A stretch of 64,000 bases of DNA from Nitrosomonas sp. (GTDB lineage: Bacteria; Pseudomonadota; Gammaproteobacteria; Burkholderiales; Nitrosomonadaceae). This document shows, piece by piece, positions 27,733-37,345 of the stretch; within the stretch, counting starts at the first letter, position 1, and each line of letters opens with the position of its first letter. The stretch covers positions 310,001 to 374,000 of the forward strand of contig JADJLM010000002.1 of assembly GCA_016710135.1 (NCBI GenBank). The letters are read 5' to 3'. The notes below the pieces were generated by a model that was not told the DNA's origin, did no database searches, and worked only from the letters and a program-made list of their open reading frames with translations. Both the position numbers and the translations under genes were made by a program.

Positions 27733-28484
27733 CAGGTTTCTTTACTTTATTTCATAAAGAGCTCTTGAGATTCTGGAAAGTAAGTTTCCAAACGATTCTG
27801 GCGCCTATCGTATCAACTTTACTTTATTTGTTTATTTTTTCGCATCTATTAGAATCGCGTGTTCAGGTTTATCCAGGCATTACCTATTCTCAGTTTTTGA
27901 TTCCTGGACTAATAATTATGGCTATTTTGCAAAATGCTTTTGCTAATTCATCATCAAGCCTAATTCAGTCAAAAATTTCTGGCAACATCATTTTTGTACT
28001 ACTGTCGCCGCTATCCTACTTTGAATTTTTTGGGGCTTATTTATTAGCCTCTGTGGCTAGAGGGTTGCTAGTGGGGCTAGGTGTGTTTATTGTGATATCA
28101 CAATTTTATGAGATACCGACCCAATTTCCATTCTGGATAATTTTATTTGTTTTATTGGGAAGTATGTTGCTGGGAGCTCTGGGGATAATTGCTGGAATTT
28201 GTTCAGATAAATTTGATCAACTTGCTGCTTTCCAGAATTTTATTATTTTGCCTTTTACATTTTTATCTGGGGTATTTTATTCGGTTTTTTCTCTCTCACC
28301 TGTTTGGCAAAAACTTTCTTATATCAATCCGTTTTTTTATATCGTTGATGGTTTTCGTTACGGATTTCTAGGCATTTCTGATGTACCACCTCATCTGAGT
28401 CTAACTGCTGTAATTGCTTTTTTTTTGACGATTTCATTGCTAACGCTGAACATGCTTAGGGCGGGTTATAAAGTAAGGTACTGA
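27729..28484 (+). CDS. ABC-2 type exporter permease (YadH-like)
   Basis: A 251-residue membrane protein with six predicted helices and the ABC-2 signature near residues 190-225 (FLSGVFYSVFSLSPVWQKLSYINPFFYIVDGFRYG). It pairs with the overlapping ATPase gene. The order ATPase-permease between mlaB and ibaG suggests an envelope-related substrate, but that is inference from position only. Confidence 0.85.
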   Translation: MTGFFTLFHKELLRFWKVSFQTILAPIVSTLLYLFIFSHLLESRVQVYPGITYSQFLIPGLIIMAILQNAFANSSSSLIQSKISGNIIFVLLSPLSYFEFFGAYLLASVARGLLVGLGVFIVISQFYEIPTQFPFWIILFVLLGSMLLGALGIIAGICSDKFDQLAAFQNFIILPFTFLSGVFYSVFSLSPVWQKLSYINPFFYIVDGFRYGFLGISDVPPHLSLTAVIAFFLTISLLTLNMLRAGYKVRY

Positions 28485-28552
28485 TGCTGTGCTGATAACT
28501 ATGATCAAGTTTTTATGCATTTTTGTTAATTTTACATACTATTGAGGTAATT

Positions 28553-28804
28553 ATGATTTCTTCCGATCAGATAAAAGAATCTATTGAAGCATTACTACCC
28601 TGTGAATGGATTCAGGTAGAGGGAGAAGATGGTCGTCACTTTAATGCCGTGATCGTTAGCGCGCAATTTGTTGGTAAAACCATGATTCAGCAACATCAAT
28701 TAGTATATCGTGCATTACATGAACGGATGAAAGATGATATTCATGCGCTATCGATGAAAACATTTACACCAGAACAATGGGCTAATGCACAATTAGGCAA
28801 ATAA
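28553..28804 (+). CDS. ibaG: BolA-family protein IbaG
   Basis: An 83-residue BolA-like protein, starting MISSDQIKESIEALLP, with the family segment VSAQFVGKTMIQQHQLVYRAL carrying the conserved QHxLVY. BolA proteins bind monothiol glutaredoxins and Fe-S clusters. GAGGTAATT before ATG 28553 fixes the start, in preference to an upstream in-frame ATG. An mla operon followed by ibaG is also seen in E. coli. The usual next gene, murA, is absent here. Confidence 0.88.
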   Translation: MISSDQIKESIEALLPCEWIQVEGEDGRHFNAVIVSAQFVGKTMIQQHQLVYRALHERMKDDIHALSMKTFTPEQWANAQLGK

Positions 28805-28810
28805 TAAATA

Positions 28811-30322
28811 CTAATCCGATGTTTCTTTGAGTGCATTGAGTGGTTGTGGTTGTGCAATCCCAAAGCCTTGCACAAAATCAACTCCTATTTCGCGGAGCTT
28901 ATAAGCTATTTCTTGAGATTCTACAAGTTCAGCAATAGTTTTGATTTTCATAATGTGAGCAAGCCGATTAATCTCGCTAACTTTAGTTTGATCGGCTTCA
29001 TTGTAAATCATATCGCAGATTAGATTTCCATCAATTTTTATGAAATCGACTTTAAGATTTCTAAGTAAGTTAAAAGAAGCTCGATCATGTCTAAAGCTAC
29101 AGAGTGAAACGTGGCAACCGATTTGTCGGATATTTTGTGTAAAGATAGTTACTTCTGAAAGATTTGATTTGGCATCAATTTCTTCGATTTCAAAGCATAA
29201 TGCTTTTGCAGGAATATCGTATGTTGTTAATTGGTTCTTAATAAAGATAATGAACTGAGGGTCGCAAAGGGTATCTTTAGTTATATTAATGCATACGATA
29301 GTATTAGTCTTCGCGGGATACGATGAGAGCCATTGTGTTATGTGATCTACAACCCAGCGATCAAGTTGCGGCATTAATCCATATTTTTCTACTAATGGTA
29401 AGAATGCGCCTGGTGGAATTAGATTTGTTTCTTCCTCAGCCATGCGAATTAAAATTTCACAAAAGGTAATTTGATTAGAATCGTGAGTTGTAGAAATAAT
29501 ACTTTGAAAATATAAATGAAATTCTCCTTGATTAATCGCCTTTAGTACTCTGGCGGAAAAACTCATGCCTGATGAAAGACGAGAGTTTTTATTTTGATTT
29601 AATTTTTCCTCAGTGCCACTTTTCTCTGATCTAATTTCAACTAAATTGTTGTCAGGGTTTTCTGTAATTAACTCATGCTCTTTCAGTATTCTAGGTGTGT
29701 ACAGTGTATAAAAGCCAATGACTTTACCTTTGGCGTCAAAATGGGGGATAAACTGTTCTGTGAGTAGACAAGTCGAACCATTGATGAGTTTCTGTATACG
29801 CTGACTAATAAAAATTTCACCGCTTAGCAGGTTATCAATATTATCTTTTATTCCTTGATAAAACTGTGCGCTTAGGAATTGCTGCGGAAAATGATTATCA
29901 ATTTGCTCAGGTTTTAAGCTAAACCATAATCGGTATGCTCTATTGTGATAACAGCACTGCTGTTTAGAGTTGAAGTAAGCAAGCATGACTGGAAAGTTTT
30001 CATCGATAATCTGGAGCCTGTTTTTATTTTCAGAAGTGGTTTTCTCAGCCCATAAGCGATGTTTGATCTCATTTGCAAGCCTTTCTTTATTATTATTTAG
30101 CTGATTTAAATATACTGCGTAGTTTCGTTCAGTACTGAACGTTTGTATGATCATTGTTATCATGACAATGACAAGGGCGCCCCATAGCAGATTGATTAGA
30201 CCTGGTTCAACTTCCAAAGTCAGAAAATTCGATGCAATGAGTATTGCTAAAACAATGATGGCAATAGATGCAACGGTATAGGATTTTATTTGGCTATTTC
30301 TTGGAGATAGTTGTTCGTTCAT
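28811..30322 (-). CDS. Membrane-anchored PAS-EAL protein with a degenerate phosphodiesterase site
   Basis: A 503-residue protein: two N-terminal membrane helices (about 14-33 and 41-59), a coiled segment, a PAS-like domain (about 100-210) and a C-terminal EAL domain (about 255-500). EAL enzymes hydrolyse cyclic di-GMP. Here the EAL motif is CEIL, and the KID and AELVES segments are kept. The metal-binding DDFG loop is replaced by CSFR, so both catalytic aspartates are missing. I expect a c-di-GMP-binding or protein-interaction role rather than hydrolysis. It is convergent with ibaG, with 6 bases between stops. Confidence 0.82.
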   Translation of the reverse strand: MNEQLSPRNSQIKSYTVASIAIIVLAILIASNFLTLEVEPGLINLLWGALVIVMITMIIQTFSTERNYAVYLNQLNNNKERLANEIKHRLWAEKTTSENKNRLQIIDENFPVMLAYFNSKQQCCYHNRAYRLWFSLKPEQIDNHFPQQFLSAQFYQGIKDNIDNLLSGEIFISQRIQKLINGSTCLLTEQFIPHFDAKGKVIGFYTLYTPRILKEHELITENPDNNLVEIRSEKSGTEEKLNQNKNSRLSSGMSFSARVLKAINQGEFHLYFQSIISTTHDSNQITFCEILIRMAEEETNLIPPGAFLPLVEKYGLMPQLDRWVVDHITQWLSSYPAKTNTIVCINITKDTLCDPQFIIFIKNQLTTYDIPAKALCFEIEEIDAKSNLSEVTIFTQNIRQIGCHVSLCSFRHDRASFNLLRNLKVDFIKIDGNLICDMIYNEADQTKVSEINRLAHIMKIKTIAELVESQEIAYKLREIGVDFVQGFGIAQPQPLNALKETSD

Positions 30323-30359
30323 TGATCGGTTATTTAATAAGTATTTTGTAAATTAATAA

Positions 30360-31404
30360 CTAGGATCTATATTGATGAAAGGTCGAAAAAGTTTTATTAA
30401 AAGACCAAAATTTCCAAAGACCCCTAGGGGTAAGCTGAAATTGTTTTATTAAATCTTGACTAAACGTAGAAATCGTAAGTTGTTTAATCTGATTTCTTTT
30501 TATCGCAATCAATAAGGGAAAGAACCATTTTTGTTCTAATTGATGTATACAGTCATGCCACTCGTTAAAGATTTTGTATTGCGCTTTCTCCTGTAAAAAA
30601 TCAATTACTACTAGATGTTTACCTTTATTAATAGACTGTAACCATTTGTTTGTGTCCAAAGGGAGTTGGTGATGCGGTGACTTACTTAAGTTTGCTAGAG
30701 CCTGAGTTAGAAGAGAGTTACTCCAAATTTGGTCAAAGTTACAGCAAAATTGTTTAGGCATTACTCCACCACCCCATAACCAAACACTATTGATAATCAA
30801 CTCACCCTGAATTTCTCTTGCTAGATTAATGGGATGCTCGTGAAGGAGCATTTGAATTTCATTTAAAATCCTGTGCGCCAATCCTTTATCTGTTGCCTTC
30901 GGAAGCTGAGTATTGATATTTTTTCCACTTACATGACTTAGCGGTCTTGTTTGAAGATTGGGAATTCTGGGTAAACCCATGTACCAACGATCTGGAGAAA
31001 GCGGCAAAAGAGACTTCATCTTTAGTGAAATATCGATTGAATGTATCGGTGATTTGATTTGCTTCCTTTAAAGATATTTTGAAAATTTGACTATCAGCCA
31101 GGAGCAGGTGATTATTTGCAACTCTGAGATGGACGGGGTCAGCACGTAGCCAATATTTTGAGTTTGATTCTAGGCCGTGATCTGGGTCATCTAGGCTTAA
31201 GGTAATGGGTGCTATTGGCCAATCTTGCTGTTTTGATACACCAAACGTTTCGCATAGCCATGCTTCGATTCCTTCTGACGGTTGTTGATTTAATTGGCTT
31301 TTTGTCAAAATCGTTTCTAAGGCAGGTAGCGACCAATTTTTAATCGTTTCTTTTAGGCTGGTATCTGGCCAAAATAAATCAGGAATTAGAAGGTGAATAT
31401 GCAT
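30360..31404 (-). CDS. Conserved betaproteobacterial protein, phosphoglycerate-mutase-like annotation family (frameshifted)
   Basis: A protein of about 347 residues that begins MHIHLLIPDLFWPD and contains PDRWYMGLPRIPNLQTRPLS and NEIQMLLHEHPINLAREIQGE followed by NSVWLWGGG. I know this pattern from betaproteobacterial proteins usually labelled cofactor-independent phosphoglycerate mutase-like or regulatory, without proven function. The frame breaks at the A run 31006-31009 (T run in the gene). Removing one base joins FTKDEVS to PLSPDRWY. Both halves are well conserved in style, so I read this as one gene with an extra base. I chose ATG 31404 rather than a TTG six codons upstream. Confidence 0.6.
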
Positions 31405-31599
31405 TGAAGGCTTATAAGTCAATAATGATGAGTGAATGATCTAATCTAACAGATTAGATAGGCAATTTAGAAGTAGCTTCTTTAGAATAAATCGTTCAGC
31501 TTGTATTCATTTATCACAGTTTATACTCTGCCTTGGCTAGATTTATTAAATACTTTGTATTTAGTCCGCAACTTAGGTGCTTGATCACAAACACTTCAT

Positions 31600-31620
31600 G
31601 TAAAATTCCATGAATTTTAC
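31600..31620. promoter_or_regulatory. Perfect 9-bp palindrome upstream of the metal-efflux operon
   Basis: Arms GTAAAATTC (31600-31608) and GAATTTTAC (31612-31620) flank a CAT spacer, ending 31 bases before the first gene of the RND operon. The position and symmetry fit an operator for a dimeric regulator (MerR- or ArsR-like), but no regulator gene is adjacent. A short hairpin is the alternative. Confidence 0.35.
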
Positions 31621-31651
31621 GCAAATTCTTAATTAATTATTAAAGATTACC

Positions 31652-32913
31652 ATGCTGAGATTATTTATCTTAATAAGTTTGTCTGGGTTAGCGAGCTCAG
31701 TCGGTTGGGCGCAAACTTTGGCAAATCAATATACTGTGCTAGAAATTCAGCAGATTGGTTGGAGGCGAATGGGCTGGTGCAAGCCGCTCGTTCCCAAGTT
31801 AATATTGCTAAAGCAGGTGTTATAGCAGCGAGAGCCTATCCCAATCCAGAAGTGACGGTCATGGCTGGCCCAGACCACGGAAGGTATCCAGGAAAAGATA
31901 CAGAAGGGCCGTTCTCAATGCAGCGCTCAGTAACTGTTAATCAGGCAATTGAAAATCCATTCATGCGGAGTGCCAGAGTTGGTGCTGCAGAAGCCTTTGT
32001 TGAAGCGGGGCGTGCCAGTTTTGATCAAGCTAGAACGGATCTAGCAGCGCAACTTAGAGTTAGAACCTATGAATTATTGCTTCGACAGGAACAAGCAGCG
32101 TTGGAGCAAAGTATCTATAACTTAATCGAAGACGTGCGTCGACGCATCAAGCATAATGTGGAAAGAGGAGAAGCTGCTCGTTTTGAGCTAGTTCGAGCAG
32201 ATACTGAGTTACAAAGTGCTGAAAACCGTAAGCAGGCTGCAGAATTGACTGCACAAAGGGCGCGGGTTGCATTACTGCAATTTACAGCAGGAGCATTACC
32301 GATTAATTTCGAAGTTAAAGGTTCTCTAAAAGATTCTATTGATTTACCCACGCTAGAAGAATTGAGAAAAGAAATTCCTGAAACTAACCCAGAAATATTG
32401 CGTTTACAAGCAGAACAAGAGCGAACTCAATTACGGGTTGATCAGGAGCGCGCAACGATATTGCCTCAACTGAATGTTTTGTACACTAACTATCAGGATC
32501 GCCAATTCACGTCCAACACTGCTGGTTTGCAGGTGAGGATTCCACTTTTCTATCAACGACGAGGTGAGATTGATGCAGCGATCTATGATTCGGCACGCAT
32601 CCGCCAGACCCTCGATTATCGCCGCTATGAAGTAAGCCAATTATTTGAGGCTGCTTGGCAAGCACTACAAATTGCTCAAAGACGGGTTGAAATGTTTGAT
32701 GGCGGGTTGATTAAGGAAGCAGAGAATGCAGTGCAGATAGCGCAAGCAGCCTATCGATTTGGTGAACGGGGTTTAATCGAATTTTTAGACGCCCAACGCA
32801 TTTTGCGCGGGCTTCAGGGAGATTTTTTGTTAGCCCGCTTTGAATTACAGTCTGCTGCTGCTGAGATTGACCGTCTTCGTGCCCATTTCCCTAAGGAGTT
32901 GATTCCAGAATGA
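31652..32913 (+). CDS. TolC-family outer-membrane protein of a heavy-metal RND efflux system (CzcC-like, frameshifted)
   Basis: The outer-membrane channel of the tripartite pump. A signal peptide starts at ATG 31652 (ending SSVGWAQ). At about 31757 one base is missing, after which the mature protein continues as LEANGLVQAARSQVNIAKAGV. Two OEP-type repeats are visible: RRIKHNVERGEAARFELVRADTEL, and later AQAAYRFGERGLIEFLDAQR. With the break repaired the length (about 420 residues) suits CzcC/CusC-type proteins. The stop overlaps the next start (ATGA). Confidence 0.85.
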
Positions 32914-34082
32914 GTATCAAATTATCTATTTCAAGCTTTATTTTTCTCGCATTACTTTTAGCTGGTTGTAGCAAAAGTGATTCAGGTGACGAAACAAAAA
33001 AAGAAGAAGTATCACAGCACGATTCAGCAGAAGAAAGAGATCTTAATAGAATTAAAGCACGCCCAGAGTTACTGGATCGTTTAGAAATAGGGCAGCCTTT
33101 CCTAATTGACTTGGCTGATCGAATACAGGTCCCCAGTCGTGTTCAGGTAGATGAAGAACGAACTGCCCAAATTGGTTCTTATGTAACTGGTCGTATCATT
33201 GAAATGTACGTTGTTCTGGGAGATTATGTAAAGCCGGGTCAGCGGCTTGCGCGAATTACTAGCCCCGACTTGACTCAGGCTCAACTTGTTTACTTACGTG
33301 CTTTATCTCGAACAGTGGTAACGCAGAAATCTTTTGATCGTGCTCGTCACTTGCTGGCAGAAGATGTAATACCACTTGCAGAAGTAGAAAGGAGACAGTC
33401 TGAATTAGAAATTGCTCAAGCAGAATTAAGTGCGGCAACTGATCAGTTAAAACTATTTGGAATGCAAGAAAGCGATATAACAGAATTAAGGAAAAGAGCC
33501 AAAGTTTTATCATCAATTGATATTAAAGCAACTCGTGAAGGATACATAATTGCGCGTAATGTAATTGTAGGGCAGGTAGTACAACCTGCAGATCTACTAT
33601 TTCAGGTTGCTGACTTATCGTATGTTTGGGTTGTGGGCGATGTTCCTGAGCAAATTGTCCGTGATGTTCGGTTAGGTCAGCATGTGGAAATCATTGTCCC
33701 TGCGTTATCTGGTGCTCCTCTTGATGGAGTCATTATTTTTGTTTCTGATACAGTTAATCGCCTTACTCGGACGGTTACGACTCGTGTTCTCGTAGAAAAT
33801 CCTGAACGAAAACTTAAACCGGATATGTTGGCCAACATGCATATTGCTGATACCCAACATAAAACGCTAGTTGTTCCAGAATCAGCGGTGGTTCGTGAGC
33901 TCGATCAAGATTATATATTTATTGTACTAAGTGACGGTAATTTTCAACGAGTTCCGGTTAAATTGGGTCCCGAAGTCTCTAATCTTCGCCCCGTGATAGA
34001 AGGGGTTACGGCTGATGATCGAATTGTAACGGAAGGATCTTTCCATTTAGACAGCGAGCGTAAGCTTGCTGAATTGGAGTAA
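32910..34082 (+). CDS. Membrane-fusion protein of the RND efflux system (CzcB/CusB-like)
   Basis: A 390-residue periplasmic adaptor lipoprotein; lipobox LLLAGC at residue 20. The usual hairpin order is visible: barrel and lipoyl half-motif (GSYVTGRIIEMYVVLGDYVKPGQRLARI), an alpha-helical coiled hairpin (about 125-195), the second lipoyl half (IKATREGYIIARNVIVGQVV), then a beta-barrel region. It lacks the histidine-rich N-terminal metal domain of some CzcB proteins; instead there is a charged D/E/K stretch after the lipobox. It is coupled to both neighbours. Confidence 0.88.
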   Translation: MSIKLSISSFIFLALLLAGCSKSDSGDETKKEEVSQHDSAEERDLNRIKARPELLDRLEIGQPFLIDLADRIQVPSRVQVDEERTAQIGSYVTGRIIEMYVVLGDYVKPGQRLARITSPDLTQAQLVYLRALSRTVVTQKSFDRARHLLAEDVIPLAEVERRQSELEIAQAELSAATDQLKLFGMQESDITELRKRAKVLSSIDIKATREGYIIARNVIVGQVVQPADLLFQVADLSYVWVVGDVPEQIVRDVRLGQHVEIIVPALSGAPLDGVIIFVSDTVNRLTRTVTTRVLVENPERKLKPDMLANMHIADTQHKTLVVPESAVVRELDQDYIFIVLSDGNFQRVPVKLGPEVSNLRPVIEGVTADDRIVTEGSFHLDSERKLAELE

Positions 34083-34087
34083 CCGAT

Positions 34088-37000
34088 ATGGGTGCAATAG
34101 TTCGTGCAATGCTGAACCAGCGATTGCTGGTAGTGGTGATTGGTTTGATACTCTGTGTTGCAGGTGGTTTTGCAGCAAAAAGTCTTACAGTCGATGCATT
34201 TCCCGATGTTACCAATATTCAGGTGCAAGTTGCAACAGTAGCGATTGGCCGTAGCCCTGAAGAAATGGAGCGCTTAGTAACGGTGCCAGTTGAAATTGCT
34301 ATGACGGGCCTTCCTGGACTCGTTGAGATGCGTTCCATGAATAAAAGTGGATTATCACTAATAACTCTGGTATTTACTGATCAAACGGATGTGTTTTTTG
34401 CACGTCAATTAGTCATGGAACGAATCATTGATGTTACACCTCGCTTGATACCAGGTATTACTCCTGTACTAGGTCCTGTTTCAACAGGTTTGGGTGAAGT
34501 TTATCAATACACGATCGAACATCCTAATGATGGAAAAAGACAGCTGACCTTTGAAGAATTGATGGAACGGCGAACAATTCAAGATTGGGTAGTAAGACCC
34601 ATGCTGCGATCTATTCGAGGGATCGCAGAAATTAATTCAATTGGTGGGTATGTCAAGGAATATCAGGTTTATGTCGACCCCAATAAATTGCGACACTATG
34701 ACTTGACTTTAAATCAGGTGGATCGAGCTCTGGCAAGTAATAATGCAAATGCTAGCGGTAATATCCTGGCGCTGCGCTATGAGCAGTATTTGATTCGAGG
34801 TGTAGGACTGATTGCTTCATTGGAAGATATTCGGAATATCGTGCTTAAGGAAATGAATGGTGTTCCGGTTTATGTCAGAGATGTGGCCGAAGTTGTTTTT
34901 GGTGGCGAAGTTCGGCAAGGTGCTAGCATTAAAAATGGTGATACCGAATCAGTTACTGGTATTGTCATGATGTTACGGGGAGGGAATGCTAAGGAAATTG
35001 TTGGTCGTATCAAAGAGAAAGTGCAAGAGATTAATGAGCGCGGCATGCTACCAAATGGTTTGCAAATAGTCCCATTCTATGACCGTACTGATTTGGTTGA
35101 TGGTGCATTAACAACAGTTCAGACTACGTTAGTAGAATCTCTAATACTAGTCATTGTCGTATTATCGATTTTTTTGGGGACCATACGTACTAGTTTTGTA
35201 GTCTGCTTTACGTTGATTATTACACCGTTAATTACTTTTATGGTGATGAACCATTACGGTATGCCGGCAAATTTGATGTCTCTTGGTGGATTAACAATTG
35301 CACTGGGCATGATGGTGGATCCAACCGTGGTGGTGGTTGAAAATATTTATCAACGTTTAGGTGAGGCTAAGGATACTGGGAAATCTAAGTTCAACGTAAT
35401 TGTAGATGCAACCGCTGAAGTAGGAACTCCAGTTATTTTTGGACTCATTGTTACCGTGTTAGTTTTTCTGCCATTGATGACGCTTGAAGGAATGGAAGGA
35501 AAAACCTTTAGCCCGTTGGCAATTACTATCTCAATTTCGTTGTTTATTGCTTTGCTGGTGTCACTATTATTGTCCCCTGTGTTGTGTGATTATTTGATCA
35601 AGGGAGGTAGTGAGCAAGATACTAAAGTCATTGCTTTAATGAAAAAGGCGTATCTGAGTGTTTTTGACTTGGCAATGCGTAACCAGAAAAGGACCATAAT
35701 AATTTCAATTAGCTCTTTGATGGTGGCATTTGCAATCTTTCCATTATTGGGGAAGTCATTTATTCCCATCATGAAAGAAGGTGCTGTTACGCCAGTCATT
35801 ATTCGGGCACCATCAATATCATTAGAACAGGCAATTGAAATTGAAACAGAGGCTATGCGTAAGATTGCTGCAATTCCAGGTGTTAAGTCTGTGGTGTCGA
35901 AATTAGGCCGTGGGGAAACGCCTGCTGATCCTGCCTCGCAGAATGAATCAGACCCAATTGCTGATTTAGATTTAGAGGGATCAGGCCGAACTCAAGCTGA
36001 GATTGAAGAGGATATTCGTACTGCTTTAGCGACATTACCAGGAGTGAATATCGTTATTTCGCAACCAATTGCGCAGCGTGTAGATGAGATGGTGACTGGA
36101 GTACGTTCTCAAGTAGCGATTAAAATCTTTGGAGACGACCTCGAACAACTTCGTAAACTTTCTGAACAAATGGCACGTATCGTTAAATCGACACGTGGTG
36201 CAAGGGATATTCGGATTGAGCGTTTATCTGGTCAACAAGAGTTAACCATTGATATTAATCGGCGTGCAATTGCTCGTCACGGATTGAATGTTTCCGATGT
36301 GAATGAACTCATTGCGACAGCCATCGGGGGTAAAGTTGTTACACAAGTCTTCGAAGGTGAACGGCGCTTTACTTTGTTATTGCGTTTTCCTGAAGGGTTT
36401 CGTCACGACGTAGAAGCAATCAAAGAGCTTTTGTTACGTCCTGCAAGCGATCCTGTAGCAGGAGGTGGAGAGGGCGGAGCAATGGTTGGGAATGGAGGAA
36501 GATTGGTTCCATTAAGTGCCGTAGCAGATATTCATGTTAAGGATGGCCCAGCGATTATTTCAAGAGAATTTGCACGGCGTCGTGTGGTGATAGGTGCGAA
36601 TGTACATGATCGTGATTTAGGTGGTTTTGTAGCAGAGCTGCAAGAACGTGCTGCAAAAGAAATAAAATTACCTCCTGGGTATTACTTCTCTTGGGGTGGT
36701 CAATTTGAGAATATGGAGCGTGCAATGGCAAAGTTGTCGATAATCGTTCCTGTTACACTGGCTGCTATTTTCTTCATGTTATTTATGTTGTTTAATTCGG
36801 TTAAGCTTGCTTGTTTGATTTATCTCGTTTTACCTTTTGCTTCTGTTGGTGGCGTTATTGGATTATTTGTTTTCGGACAATATTTATCAGTACCAGCATC
36901 GGTAGGATTTATCGCTGTATGGGGTACCTCGATTTTAAATGGCGTCGTACTCGTTTCGTTTGTGAAAGAGCTTAGAGAAAAAGGACTGAGTGTTGCGGAG

Positions 37001-37288
37001 TCAGTTAGAAATGCCTGCTCGCAGCGATTCCGTCCAGTTATGATGACGGCTGCTACCACAGTGTTAGGATTGGCGCCTTTTTTAGTTGCTGCAGGATTGG
37101 GTTCTGAGATTCAGAAGCCCCTTGCTGTTGTAGTTATTTTTGGATTAACGACGGCAACTTGTATGACCATGATTGTGATGCCGATGATTTACCGTTGGTT
37201 TGACACACCGCCTAAAAAAGATTCAATTGATTCCTCTGAGGGAGAAATCACGCCAACTTTAGCAGCAATTGAAGCTAAGGAAGTTTAA
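34088..37288 (+). CDS. Heavy-metal efflux RND transporter, CzcA family
   Basis: A 1066-residue inner-membrane proton antiporter with the two repeated halves and about 12 helices of RND pumps. The family features PDVTNIQVQV near residue 38 and the porter loops (YVKEYQVYVDPNKLRHYDLT) are present. In helix 4 the metal-family motif reads GMMVDPTVVVVEN: the first acidic residue of the DFG element found in Czc/Cnr pumps is absent (IAL instead) and a proline follows the conserved aspartate. Specificity (Zn, Co, Ni, Cu or Ag) therefore cannot be assigned. The three genes form one operon with 4-bp overlap and 5-bp spacing. Confidence 0.88.
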   Translation: MGAIVRAMLNQRLLVVVIGLILCVAGGFAAKSLTVDAFPDVTNIQVQVATVAIGRSPEEMERLVTVPVEIAMTGLPGLVEMRSMNKSGLSLITLVFTDQTDVFFARQLVMERIIDVTPRLIPGITPVLGPVSTGLGEVYQYTIEHPNDGKRQLTFEELMERRTIQDWVVRPMLRSIRGIAEINSIGGYVKEYQVYVDPNKLRHYDLTLNQVDRALASNNANASGNILALRYEQYLIRGVGLIASLEDIRNIVLKEMNGVPVYVRDVAEVVFGGEVRQGASIKNGDTESVTGIVMMLRGGNAKEIVGRIKEKVQEINERGMLPNGLQIVPFYDRTDLVDGALTTVQTTLVESLILVIVVLSIFLGTIRTSFVVCFTLIITPLITFMVMNHYGMPANLMSLGGLTIALGMMVDPTVVVVENIYQRLGEAKDTGKSKFNVIVDATAEVGTPVIFGLIVTVLVFLPLMTLEGMEGKTFSPLAITISISLFIALLVSLLLSPVLCDYLIKGGSEQDTKVIALMKKAYLSVFDLAMRNQKRTIIISISSLMVAFAIFPLLGKSFIPIMKEGAVTPVIIRAPSISLEQAIEIETEAMRKIAAIPGVKSVVSKLGRGETPADPASQNESDPIADLDLEGSGRTQAEIEEDIRTALATLPGVNIVISQPIAQRVDEMVTGVRSQVAIKIFGDDLEQLRKLSEQMARIVKSTRGARDIRIERLSGQQELTIDINRRAIARHGLNVSDVNELIATAIGGKVVTQVFEGERRFTLLLRFPEGFRHDVEAIKELLLRPASDPVAGGGEGGAMVGNGGRLVPLSAVADIHVKDGPAIISREFARRRVVIGANVHDRDLGGFVAELQERAAKEIKLPPGYYFSWGGQFENMERAMAKLSIIVPVTLAAIFFMLFMLFNSVKLACLIYLVLPFASVGGVIGLFVFGQYLSVPASVGFIAVWGTSILNGVVLVSFVKELREKGLSVAESVRNACSQRFRPVMMTAATTVLGLAPFLVAAGLGSEIQKPLAVVVIFGLTTATCMTMIVMPMIYRWFDTPPKKDSIDSSEGEITPTLAAIEAKEV

Positions 37289-37297
37289 TTCTATATA

Positions 37298-37339
37298 AAT
37301 CAATAGGGGCTGAGTTTGTTTTGTTCAGTCCTATTGATT
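37298..37339. terminator. Hairpin between convergent RND and antiporter genes
   Basis: Arms 37298-37313 and 37325-37339 pair over about 15 bases with one mismatch and one bulge (AATCAATAGG against CCTATTGATT at the base). The loop is T-rich. It lies 10 bases after the RND gene stop and 7 bases from the end of the convergent gene, so probably serves both. Confidence 0.55.
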
Positions 37340-37345
37340 GCAAAT

